DNA of 7,782 nucleotides from Armatimonadota bacterium (GCA_020696885.1 JAJFMS010000124.1:1-7782); one strand, 5' to 3'; counted from the first letter of the stretch, positions 1-6,292 are shown. Made by a program: numbers and translations. The notes: generated from the letters alone by a model not told the origin.

Positions 1-109
1 TCAGATGCGCCGGTGCGCGCCGGGGTTACAGTTGTCCGTCATGAACGGGCGCAGGGAGCCGATCGAGCGCCGGGCAACTGGGCGCTACGCGATTGGCGGT
101 CCGAATAGT

Positions 110-115
110 GAGGTG
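110..115 (+). promoter_or_regulatory. Shine-Dalgarno site of the MFS permease
   Basis: GAGGTG lies four bases upstream of the ATG at 120. It decides the start: the reading frame is open from a TTG at 93, but that upstream codon has no purine-rich site, and the extra nine residues are not needed for the first membrane helix. The remainder of bases 1-109 shows no gene or convincing promoter. Confidence 0.6.
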
Positions 116-119
116 CGTG

Positions 120-1328
120 ATGCAGACCCGGCTCAAAGCTCAACTGGCGACCTTCATGTTCCTCCAGTACTTCATCTGGGGCTCCTGGTACGCCAGTATG
201 GGGACCTACCTGGCCAATGCCCTGAAGTTCGGCGGAACGGAGATCGGCGCGGCCTACGGCGCCTTCGCCATCGGCTCGATGGTCTCACCATTCTTCGTGG
301 GCCTCATCGCGGACCGCTACTTCGCCTCTGAGAAGCTGCTGGGCATCCTCGGCTTGCTGGGCGGCATCGTGCTGTGCGTGCTGCCGCAGACCACCACCTT
401 CGGCTCGTTCTACCCCACGCTCATCCTCTACTGCGCGCTCTTCGCGCCCACATTGGCGCTGGGTAACTCGCTGTCGCTCCATCACCTGGCGGATGCCCAG
501 CAAGACTTCCCCCGGGTGAAGATGCTGTCCGCCGTGGGGTGGATCGTCGGCGGCGTGGTGTTGAGCTTCCTCAAGGGCGAGCAGACCGCCATCCAGTTCT
601 ACCTGGCCGGAGCCGTCTCCATCGCCTTCGGCCTCTTCTCGTTCACGCTCCCCCACACGCCGCCCAAGAAGACCGGCCAGAACGTGCCGGTCAGCGAGAT
701 CCTCGGCCTGGACGCGCTGGCTCTGCTCCGCAAGCCGTCGTTCGCGATCTTCGTGGGCTGCATGTTCCTGATCTGCATCCCGCTCTACTTCTACTTCGTG
801 AACATGTCTGTCTACCTCGGCGAGCTGAAGTGGCCGGACATCGCGGCGCGGATGACGCTGGCGCAGGTCTCGGACGTGGTGTTCCTGTTCCTGCTGCCGG
901 TGATGCTCAAGGCGTTCGGGTTCAAGAAGACGATCTTTGTCGGGATCCTCGCCTGGGCGGCCCGCTACTTCCTGCTGGCCCAGAGCGTGGCCTCCGAAAC
1001 CGGGCTGCAGACCGCGCTCATCTTCGGCGCGATCCTGCTGCACGGCGTCTGCTACGACTTCCTCTTCATCGCCGGCCAGCTCTACGTGGACCGAGAATCG
1101 AACGAGCGGAACCGCGGCGCGGCCCAGGGCTTCATCGCCTTCATCCTCTGGGGCATCGGCGCCTTCGTGGGGACGCTCCTCGCCGGGCAGGTGATGGGCG
1201 CCAACGTGCTCCCAGCCGGCGGCCCGCTGGAGCACAACTGGCAGTCGATCTGGATGCTGCCCGCGGTGGGCGCCGTAGCGGTGCTCGTCGTGTTTGCGAT
1301 CTTCTTCCGGGAGCCAAAGAAGGCGTAG
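120..1328 (+). CDS. MFS permease, nucleoside:H+ symporter (NupG/XapB-like) family
   Basis: This encodes a 402-aa inner-membrane transporter of the major facilitator superfamily. The sequence shows about twelve hydrophobic segments. The first runs through FLQYFIWGSWY (residues 14-24) and is followed by YLANALKFGGTEIG. SPFFVGLIADRYF (56-68) is the MFS loop 2-3 signature with the GxxADR core. FPRVKMLSAVGWIVGG (130-145) and HGVCYDFLFIAGQLYVD (308-324) match the conserved blocks I know from the nucleoside:proton symporter family (E. coli NupG, XapB, YegT). The length is close to NupG (about 418 aa). The expected role is proton-driven uptake of nucleosides or a related small metabolite. The substrate is inferred from family only: distant homologues are common in bacteria outside the proteobacteria and often untested. 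The gene seems monocistronic, because the repeat-filled spacer follows directly. The start was chosen by the GAGGTG site. Confidence 0.87.
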   Translation: MQTRLKAQLATFMFLQYFIWGSWYASMGTYLANALKFGGTEIGAAYGAFAIGSMVSPFFVGLIADRYFASEKLLGILGLLGGIVLCVLPQTTTFGSFYPTLILYCALFAPTLALGNSLSLHHLADAQQDFPRVKMLSAVGWIVGGVVLSFLKGEQTAIQFYLAGAVSIAFGLFSFTLPHTPPKKTGQNVPVSEILGLDALALLRKPSFAIFVGCMFLICIPLYFYFVNMSVYLGELKWPDIAARMTLAQVSDVVFLFLLPVMLKAFGFKKTIFVGILAWAARYFLLAQSVASETGLQTALIFGAILLHGVCYDFLFIAGQLYVDRESNERNRGAAQGFIAFILWGIGAFVGTLLAGQVMGANVLPAGGPLEHNWQSIWMLPAVGAVAVLVVFAIFFREPKKA

Positions 1329-1342
1329 TGGCCCGTGCGGGC

Positions 1343-1580
1343 GGTGTTGGGTGTTGGAACCTCCGGGTCATCGCGAGCCGCTCACCGCCGGCCTAGTGCC
1401 TCGCCGTTCTTACGCAGCGGCGTGGCGATCCCGAGGGTTGAGCAGCGACCCGCCTCGGCACTTCGACGCCTGGCAGGATCCGTTTCCGGGCGGGTTGGCG
1501 ACGGGAGCAAAAGACGCTCCCTCGCCATGACGCTTCTTCTGTTAACGGCTCGATCTCCCAACACCCAACACCCAACACCC
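1343..1580. repeat. Composite inverted-repeat element between the permease and HAF genes
   Basis: The outer arms are GGTGTTGGGTGTTGG (1343-1357) and its complement within the CCCAACA array at 1557-1580. Nested inside is a 165-bp segment (1367-1531) with near-perfect inverted ends: GTCATCGCGAG at 1367-1377 and CTCGCCATGAC at 1521-1531 (10 of 11 positions pair). Inside that, GGCGA-c-GGGAGC (1497-1508) pairs with GCTCCCTCGCC (1516-1526) around a 7-nt loop. The ends and the internal CGTGGCGATCC (1421-1431) resemble the widespread GTCATTGCGAG...CGTGGCAATCC class of dispersed bacterial repeats, from memory. No protein is encoded, so this looks like a small non-autonomous repeat. Mobility is inference. 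Confidence 0.7.
1557..1580. repeat. CCCAACA heptamer tandem repeat
   Basis: There are three full CCCAACA heptamers plus CCC, ending exactly one base before the ATG at 1581. Two inverted copies of the same heptamer lie at 1343-1357. Short heptanucleotide tandem repeats of this style are known from several bacterial groups. Here they replace the position of a ribosome-binding site. Confidence 0.8.
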
Positions 1581-2627
1581 ATGCGACGCTATCGATTCGT
1601 AGAGCTTGTAGGACCCAGCCGACCCGCCCGGCAAATCGGGATCTCGCTTCTGGAGGGTCCCCCGATCATTGAAGCACGCGGGCTCAACAACACCGGCGCT
1701 GTGACGGGTATGGCGATCCGGGCCTCCGGGATCAGCTCGTGGCTCTGGTGCGATGGCGTGTACCAGGAGCTGCCCGAGCCGCACCGACGGCCGCTGGCGG
1801 AGGGCATCAACGATCAGGACCAGGTAGTGGGTGCCCGGAAGTCGGATCTGGTGGAGCCAGAGTACGAAGGCGAGATCGTGGAGCCACAGTTCGAAGCGTT
1901 TTGTGCGCACGGGGATCGGATCGTGGTCCTGCATCCGGCTTCCGGCTGTGAGTCGTTCGCCTTCGCCATCAATCGTCACGGGCAGGTGGCAGGCGTCGCG
2001 CGCACCGAGGCCGGACTCCGCCGGGCGGTGCTCTGGTCCGCGGGTGGGATGGTCGATCTGGACGCAGCCTGGCCGGAGCGAAGCAGCGTAGCAACCTGCC
2101 TATCGGACGGCGGACCGGTAGCCGGGAACGCAGAGTGGGACGGGCTGCGGCGCGCAACCCTCTGGGCGGACGGCACCGCCATCGACCTCGGAGCGCTTCC
2201 CGGGGCACAGATCAGCCATGCCTCGGGGATCAACGACTGCCGCTGGGTGGTAGGTCATTCCGGTCCGGTGGAATCGCAGCAGGTAGGCCAGCACCGCCCC
2301 TTCATCTGGCGGGACGGCAGGATGCGCGAGCTCCCGAATCCGGGAGGGGGCACCGGCAACGCCCTCGGCATCAATGACGCAGGACAGGTCGTTGGAACCA
2401 TCACCAACGAGGCCGGCCAGCAGCACGCCGCACTCTGGGAAGGTGACGAACTCTTCGACCTGAATCAGGTGGCGCCGCAGCGATCCGGCTGGGTGCTGGA
2501 GGAGGCGGTCGCCATCAACAACCTCGGCTGGATCATCGGCAACGGCCGCCGGGCCGTGCCCGACCCGACCGTGCCGGGCGATGTGGTGGACTATCAACAA
2601 CTGGGATTCCTGCTGATCCCGGAGTAG
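1581..2627 (+). CDS. HAF-repeat family protein, probable seven-bladed beta-propeller
   Basis: This encodes 348 aa made of seven copies of the HAF-type repeat. The core is xGINDxGQVVG, followed about 20 residues later by AxLWxxGxxxDL. The Ile/Leu of each core falls at residues 35 (GLNNTGAVTG), 76 (GINDQDQVVG), 130 (AINRHGQVAG), 174 (CLSDGGPVAG), 217 (GINDCRWVVG), 264 (GINDAGQVVG) and 312 (AINNLGWIIG). Blade-like LW motifs include AVLWSAGGMVDL and ATLWADGTAIDL. Spacing of 41-54 residues and a count of seven suggest a closed propeller. The family (TIGR 'extracellular repeat, HAF family') has no established biochemical activity and is usually secreted, yet no signal peptide is visible here. The frame is open upstream: ATG 1527 would add the residues MTLLLLTARSPNTQHPTP, which come from the repeat, and GTG 1335 even more. 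ATG 1581 was preferred because the upstream part is repeat-derived. No Shine-Dalgarno site precedes either ATG. Confidence 0.8.
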   Translation: MRRYRFVELVGPSRPARQIGISLLEGPPIIEARGLNNTGAVTGMAIRASGISSWLWCDGVYQELPEPHRRPLAEGINDQDQVVGARKSDLVEPEYEGEIVEPQFEAFCAHGDRIVVLHPASGCESFAFAINRHGQVAGVARTEAGLRRAVLWSAGGMVDLDAAWPERSSVATCLSDGGPVAGNAEWDGLRRATLWADGTAIDLGALPGAQISHASGINDCRWVVGHSGPVESQQVGQHRPFIWRDGRMRELPNPGGGTGNALGINDAGQVVGTITNEAGQQHAALWEGDELFDLNQVAPQRSGWVLEEAVAINNLGWIIGNGRRAVPDPTVPGDVVDYQQLGFLLIPE

Positions 2628-2710
2628 CCCCGGTCGCGACCTCCGGGCAAAGCGGGCCGGCCTGGAAACGGTGCGGAAACCGAAGAAGGAATCCCTGGGC
2701 CACGCTGGAA

Positions 2711-2747
2711 TTGGAGTCCCAACGGCAGTCTCTGTTGGGAGCCCAAC
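2711..2747 (+). promoter_or_regulatory. Ribosome-binding site inside alternative hairpins
   Basis: GGGAG at 2737-2741 sits 7 nt before the ATG at 2749, which is good Shine-Dalgarno spacing. It can pair in two exclusive ways. TCCCAAC (2717-2723) pairs with GTTGGGA (2734-2740) across a 10-nt loop. Alternatively GTTGGG (2734-2739) pairs with CCCAAC (2742-2747), although the 2-nt loop would require the inner pairs to open. TTGG (2711-2714) could also pair with CCAA (2719-2722). The pairing is directly visible. A regulatory role is inference. Confidence 0.4.
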
Positions 2748-2748
2748 G

Positions 2749-3561
2749 ATGAGCGTCCACTTCCAGTGCCTCGATCCGGTAGTTCCGGACACCCAACCCG
2801 CGGCCTCGCGCATGGTTCCGCCGCGCTATCCGCCCGCCCCACCGGGTACCGCCGGAGCCGGCGGATCGGACGATCAGCGGCGGGCCGGAGCCAGCCTGCT
2901 CGACGCTCTGGAAGTCGTCCGCGGCCCCCTCGATCAGATTCGCTTCGCGCTCGACACACTCGAGTCCGTCGCCCACGACACGCCGCTTGCCGAAGGGTGC
3001 CGCGACGTGATCGACTGGAATCGGCTCTCTCTGGAGATGGAGCTGGTGCAACTGCGGGGGCGCCTGGAAGCCAATGGCCGTCAGTTCTTCGACACGGACC
3101 TCCAGACCGTGCGCCGGGAGCTGGCGCGGATGGCCCGGAAAGGCATCAGCCGGGAAGCGCTCGACGTCGCCCTGGGTGTTGATGTGTTCCAGAGCGTCAG
3201 CCGGACGGAGGCGACCGGCCAGGAGCGCGTTCCGGACCCAAGCTACCACTTCTCCCTACCGCCTCACTCGCCCGCGGCGCGCCTCGGGTTGATCACGCCC
3301 GCCCGGTTCCTTACCCTGGTGCTGGACCAGCTCCTGGCCGTGCTGGATACCCAGAGCACGTCATTCACGCTGCACGCCTTCGATACCCACTTCACCCAGT
3401 CGTTCCTTGCGTTGTATCAGTCAACCCGGCTCGCGACACGGCCGGCAGGTGAGCCCTATGTGGCGTTCACGCTGCGGCAGTTCGGTTTCGATCCGTTCGT
3501 GAACGATCCGGAGGAGCTGCAGCTCCAGCGCCTCCGTACCGAAGAGCAGAGCGAGAAGTAA
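2749..3561 (+). CDS. Unrecognised 270-aa predicted helical protein
   Basis: I do not recognise this protein. The frame opens at GTG 2671, but ATG 2749 has a well-spaced GGGAG, and the 26 residues lost look non-conserved. Residues 1-45 are low-complexity and Pro/Gly/Ala-rich (PPRYPPAPPGTAGAGG), probably disordered. Residues 48-150 are rich in amphipathic helix pattern (SLLDALEVVRGPLDQIRFALDTL, then RDVIDWNRLSLEMELVQLRGRL and DLQTVRRELARMARKGIS). A Pro-rich break at 161-175 is followed by a second helical part (LITPARFLTLVLDQLLAVLD, residues 181-200) and an aromatic segment (HAFDTHFTQSFLALY). The tail is highly charged. No signal peptide, transmembrane helix, metal-binding cluster or nucleotide-binding loop is visible, so it is most likely cytoplasmic. 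The gene is 121 nt downstream of the HAF gene and followed by an intrinsic terminator, so co-transcription with the HAF gene is possible. Codon use agrees with its neighbours and the frame is unbroken, which supports a real gene. Confidence 0.7.
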   Translation: MSVHFQCLDPVVPDTQPAASRMVPPRYPPAPPGTAGAGGSDDQRRAGASLLDALEVVRGPLDQIRFALDTLESVAHDTPLAEGCRDVIDWNRLSLEMELVQLRGRLEANGRQFFDTDLQTVRRELARMARKGISREALDVALGVDVFQSVSRTEATGQERVPDPSYHFSLPPHSPAARLGLITPARFLTLVLDQLLAVLDTQSTSFTLHAFDTHFTQSFLALYQSTRLATRPAGEPYVAFTLRQFGFDPFVNDPEELQLQRLRTEEQSEK

Positions 3562-3617
3562 GGCCCTTGCAGTTACGGGCGTTTGCTCGGCCAGCGAGGG
3601 ATTGATGGGAGGGAACA

Positions 3618-3650
3618 GAAGAGCCGGGCAAAGCCGCTGCCTGGCTTTTC
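3618..3650 (+). terminator. Intrinsic terminator after the 270-aa protein gene
   Basis: AGCCGGGCA (3622-3630) pairs with TGCCTGGCT (3638-3646), giving nine pairs with one G-U wobble around the 7-nt loop AAGCCGC. The stem is followed by TTT, and with further A-U and G-U pairs it extends to G3618/C3650. The site is 57 bases after the stop codon and upstream of mobA, separating two transcription units. Confidence 0.55.
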
Positions 3651-3655
3651 GCCGT

Positions 3656-3715
3656 CCCGCGTCCGCGAGGACGCCCGTGCCAGCGAGGCGATTTCAATCC
3701 CTCGCCGTCCGCGGG
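3656..3715. repeat. Dispersed palindromic repeat, copy upstream of mobA
   Basis: Nested inverted repeats: the outer CCCGCG (3656-3661) pairs with CGCGGG (3710-3715), GTCC-gcga-GGAC lies at 3661-3672, and an inner imperfect palindrome GCGAGG-CGATTTCAATC-CCTCGC covers 3683-3705. The centre ATTTCAATCCCTCGC and the preceding GAGGACG...CCAGCGAGG are shared with the unit at 6077-6125 in the 5781-6333 spacer, so both belong to one repeat family. Confidence 0.65.
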
Positions 3716-3802
3716 ATTCGCTCCCGTAAATCCATCAACGCAGGGGGCCCTTTGCCACGCCTCCGCTGCGCATTACCGCTCCAGCACGGTAAACTTTGAG
3801 AC

Positions 3803-4435
3803 GTGCAGCCGGATTGTTCCGTAATCTTCCTTGCCGGTGGCCAGAGCACCCGGATGGGCAGCCCCAAGCCGTGGCTCTTGTTCGACGGAGCGCCGCTCCT
3901 CGAGCACCTGGTCCGCCGGGCTGCCGCGGTCTTTCCGGAGGTTTTGGTCGTGGCGGCGCCGGGGCAAGAGTTGCCCGGCACGGCAGCTCGGGTGGTCTAT
4001 GACGAGCGCCCTGGCGAAGGCCCGGTCGCCGGGCTGGCGGTGGGGCTCCGGGAGGCGACGCGCCCCCTCGCTTTCGTCTCTTCCTGCGATACGCCGTTTG
4101 TCCGGATGGACGTCGCGCGCCTGCTCGTGGAGCGGTGCGAGGGGTTCGACGCGGCGGCGCCGGAGTGGAACGGCCGGCTGCAGCCGCTGCAGGCGGTATA
4201 TCGCACCTCGCTGCAGCCGCTGGTGGAGCGGGAGCTAGCGGCGGGCCATCGCCGGCTGACCGCGCTATTCGCATTGTTGCGCGCGCGGATCGTAACTGAA
4301 GAAGAGATCCGCGCCACCGATCCCGCGGGCCGCACGTTATTGAACATGAACACGCCCGCGGATTACCGGCGGGCGTTAGAACTGTGGAACGATGGATCCC
4401 AAGAAGCTCCTAGAACGAATCCCCCGGTTCGATAA
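3803..4435 (+). CDS. mobA: Molybdenum cofactor guanylyltransferase MobA
   Basis: This 210-aa cytoplasmic enzyme transfers GMP from GTP to molybdopterin-molybdenum, making the guanine dinucleotide form of the cofactor used by DMSO-reductase-family enzymes. The sequence shows the N-terminal nucleotide-binding signature FLAGGQSTRMGSPKPWL (residues 9-25, with Lys22), then GEGPVAGLAVGL (71-82), then the metal-binding SSCDTPFV (93-100, with Asp96), LQPLQAVYR (126-134), and the C-terminal NMNTPADYRRAL (181-192) that family members end with. Length is typical (E. coli MobA 194 aa). The start is a GTG at 3803 with only a weak GAG at 3798-3800 upstream; the first motif begins nine residues in, as expected. 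About 16 extra C-terminal residues fall within the 44-nt overlap with the next gene. No other cofactor gene is in the window. NTP-transferase relatives such as MocA/CTP-using enzymes are the alternative, less likely given the short N-terminus and NMNTPxD tail. Confidence 0.88.
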   Translation: MQPDCSVIFLAGGQSTRMGSPKPWLLFDGAPLLEHLVRRAAAVFPEVLVVAAPGQELPGTAARVVYDERPGEGPVAGLAVGLREATRPLAFVSSCDTPFVRMDVARLLVERCEGFDAAAPEWNGRLQPLQAVYRTSLQPLVERELAAGHRRLTALFALLRARIVTEEEIRATDPAGRTLLNMNTPADYRRALELWNDGSQEAPRTNPPVR

Positions 4436-5780
4436 AGACAAGCCGTTCCGCTACCTGGGCCGCCGGCTGGTGCAGGCCATGGCGGAAGCGGCTACCTCGA
4501 ACATGCTCCTCGGGCAGCGCTCCGCTCCCGGGCGGTATCTCGTGGTGCGCATCGTAGAAACGCCCTCGGAGCGGGAATCGTGGGAGCAGCAGTACGCGGA
4601 GAGCCGCGGCGCCATTCAGAAGGAGCTGGAGCGCGAAGCCCAGGTCCGCGAGATCCGGCTGCGCTCCGCACTCGACCTGGAGCTGGTGGTGCTCACCGCC
4701 GCGGAAGCGGCGCGCGGGGACGCCGAGCGGGCGCTCACCACGTGTCTCGACGCGTCAGAGGTGGAGGCGTCGCTCGCCCGGCTGACCGAGGAACGGGAGC
4801 TGATCGTTCCCCGTCGGGTGCGGACGCTGACGATCGAGAGCGAGCCGCCGGAGGCCCAGGCTTACCTGGACGACCGCCCGGTGGGGGTGACCCCGTGCCG
4901 CGTGGAAGACCTGCCGGAAGGCGTGCACCGCCTGGTGCTTTCGCGCCCGGGGTTTCTCCCCTACGAAGAGACCTATCGGATCGAGGCGGGCCGCGCCGGA
5001 GAGAAGCTGGTCTACCGGGCCACGCTCACGCCCGAGCCGGAGATGGGCTTCCTGGAGGTGCGCACCTTCCCACCGCGAGCGCGCGTGACCATCGGAGACG
5101 AGACGCGGGACTCGCCGGCCAAGTGGCGAATGCCCGCCGGCGCGGTGCGGGTGCGCGTGGAGCTCGACGAGTTCGAGCCGCAGGAGACGGTCGTCGATCT
5201 ACGACGGTCTACCGAGACCAGCCCCACGCGCCTGCAGTTCCGCCTCCGCTACGCCGGCCCGGCCCAGGACGAGGTGGTGGGCCGCCTGGTGATCTACCGC
5301 CTCGACGACGGAGCTGCGGCCGCGCCGCGCCGTGCGGCGGATCCCGCGGCATCACGGATCAGCTCGTTCTTCGACGAAGCGGATCCGGTGACCGGCCTGG
5401 AAGAGTGGGACCTGCCGCCCATGCCCCCGGCGGCACCGCAGCCGCAGCTCCTGGCGGAGCGTCCGCTGCGCCGCGGCATCATCCTGATCGGCCGGGACGA
5501 CCCCACCTCCGAGCTGCGGCCGGACGTCCGGCTGTTCGACGCCGAGAACAGCGTTACTCGGGGCTGCCACGCCTGGCTCTGGATCTACGCGGACCGCTCC
5601 ACCGGCGCCGCCTACAACACGTTCCTGATCGGTAACAACAGCCCCAGTGGAATCCGGGTCGACGACAGCCTGGTCATGGAGTCCCGGCGGCTCTCCGAGG
5701 AGTCGGTGGTGGAGATCGGCAACTTCCGCCTCCGCGTGTTCAAAGAGACTCCCGGGCCGCGCGTCGAGGTGGATTTCTAA
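4392..5780 (+). CDS. PEGA-PEGA-FHA domain protein
   Basis: This encodes a 462-aa soluble protein. Residues 1-130 are a helical/mixed domain. The stretch PGRYLVVRIVETPSERESW (46-64), then a helix to about 95 and LDLELVVLTAAEAARGD, recalls the FhaA-type N-terminal domain (DUF3662); that is a tentative inference. Two PEGA domains follow: 144-213 (TLTIESEPPEAQAYLDDRPV, with LPEGVHRL at 174-181) and 218-285 (FLEVRTFPPRARVTIGD, with MPAGAVRVRV). A Pro-rich linker (about 340-355) leads to a C-terminal FHA-like fold (363-455): LIGRDD with Arg368, SVTRGCHAWL with Arg390 and His393, and NNSPSGIRVDD at 415-425. FHA domains bind phosphothreonine peptides, so a role in Ser/Thr-kinase signalling or cell-envelope assembly is plausible. 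No signal peptide or membrane helix is seen. The start lies inside mobA; an alternative ATG at 4479 would remove the overlap but cut into the N-terminal domain. Confidence 0.78.
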   Translation: MDPKKLLERIPRFDKDKPFRYLGRRLVQAMAEAATSNMLLGQRSAPGRYLVVRIVETPSERESWEQQYAESRGAIQKELEREAQVREIRLRSALDLELVVLTAAEAARGDAERALTTCLDASEVEASLARLTEERELIVPRRVRTLTIESEPPEAQAYLDDRPVGVTPCRVEDLPEGVHRLVLSRPGFLPYEETYRIEAGRAGEKLVYRATLTPEPEMGFLEVRTFPPRARVTIGDETRDSPAKWRMPAGAVRVRVELDEFEPQETVVDLRRSTETSPTRLQFRLRYAGPAQDEVVGRLVIYRLDDGAAAAPRRAADPAASRISSFFDEADPVTGLEEWDLPPMPPAAPQPQLLAERPLRRGIILIGRDDPTSELRPDVRLFDAENSVTRGCHAWLWIYADRSTGAAYNTFLIGNNSPSGIRVDDSLVMESRRLSEESVVEIGNFRLRVFKETPGPRVEVDF

Positions 5781-5978
5781 CCAGACCCCAGTCGGAAAAC
5801 GGTCGTGCCCCGCGAATAGAGCCGCACGATGCTGGCGTTTCCTGTAGCCGGCGCGTCGCCAGACCGCCGGCCTCCTCAATGTTCGTCCCCCCTCCCGCCA
5901 GGCCGCGCTCGGTGCTGGCTCACACGTGGTGGGTGCGACGCCGCTTGGGGTGAGCACGCAGCACGGTATTTCCACAGC

Positions 5979-6013
5979 GGAGGACGGCTGGCCGCATGCC
6001 CCCAGCGAGGGAT
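5979..6013. repeat. Direct repeat copy 1 of the GGAGGACG...CCCAGCGAGGGAT unit
   Basis: This unit matches 6077-6112 with three substitutions and one single-base indel: GGAGGACGGCTGGCCGCA, then TGCCCCCAGCGAGGGAT. The palindromic 3' half seen in the second copy is missing here, replaced by AT-rich sequence (6014-6033). Confidence 0.75.
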
Positions 6014-6076
6014 CTATGCATATCGAATAAATAACCGCGCACGCTTGCTCGGCTGGTGCGAAGGGGTATCCCGTCC

Positions 6077-6134
6077 GGAGGACGACTGGCCGCAGGCCAC
6101 CCAGCGAGGGATTTCAATCCCTCGCGGCCGGGCT
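6077..6134. repeat. Direct repeat copy 2 with perfect palindrome
   Basis: GGAGGACGACTGGCCGCA leads into GGCCACCCAGCGAGGGAT. The end forms a perfect inverted repeat: GCGAGGGATT (6104-6113), a 2-nt centre TC, and AATCCCTCGC (6116-6125). The copy starts 98 bases after copy 1. The 3' end, ATCCCTCGCGGCCGGGCT (6117-6134), recurs at 6172-6189. Confidence 0.78.
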
Positions 6135-6171
6135 GGCACCCCGTACGCGTTGATATTCTCAACACCCATCG

Positions 6172-6189
6172 ATCCCTCGCGGCCGAGCT
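6172..6189. repeat. Partial repeat copy (3' half of unit)
   Basis: ATCCCTCGCGGCCGAGCT matches 6117-6134 at 17 of 18 bases. The 5' half of the unit is absent, so this is a truncated or solo half-site. Confidence 0.65.
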
Positions 6190-6223
6190 CGCACTCACCT
6201 CTCGCCAGGCGCGTTCCCGCCGC

Positions 6224-6292
6224 CCCGTAGGGACGACCACACACCAGCCCCGGGTTTCAACGTGGGGCGCACGACTCTCCCGGAGGGACGAC
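6224..6292. repeat. CCCGxAGGGACGAC repeat pair with intervening palindrome
   Basis: CCCGTAGGGACGAC (6224-6237) and CCCGGAGGGACGAC (6279-6292) match at 13 of 14 bases, 55 bases apart. Between them, AGCCCCGGGTTTCAACG, ending in TGGGGC, forms an imperfect palindrome (6247-6268) with the same TTTCAA centre as the perfect palindrome at 6104-6125. The layout (GGGACGAC box, short gap, palindrome, next box) looks like a tandem array of a dispersed repeat. Confidence 0.65.

Noticed and set aside
285..1235. Long open frame of 316 codons on the minus strand opposite the permease
   Set aside because: It is a high-GC shadow of the permease: rich in Arg, Glu, His and Gln with no hydrophobic core or family motif, while the plus frame has clear conserved transporter blocks.
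539..1396. Plus-strand open frame of 285 codons inside the permease
   Set aside because: Composition is dominated by Arg, Pro, Ala and Gly, and it has no motif; it is a +1-type shadow of the permease frame.
2100..3249. Overlapping minus-strand open frames (237 and 238 codons) across the HAF gene and the 270-aa gene
   Set aside because: They run opposite a clear seven-repeat protein and a frame with a good ribosome-binding site, and show no recognisable motif of their own.
3790..3803. A -10-like TAAACT (3790-3795) that would make the mobA transcript leaderless
   Set aside because: No -35-like sequence lies at the right distance (3767-3772 is TGCGCA), so a single 4/6 match in this context is not enough to call a promoter.
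4580..5635. Plus-strand open frame of 351 codons within the PEGA/FHA gene
   Set aside because: It is almost entirely Arg, Gly, Ala and Pro, typical of an out-of-frame reading of GC-rich DNA, whereas the chosen frame has two PEGA domains and an FHA domain.
5832..5862. Terminator after the PEGA/FHA gene (CTGGCG...CGCCAG)
   Set aside because: Only six base pairs with a 19-nt loop and no T-run.
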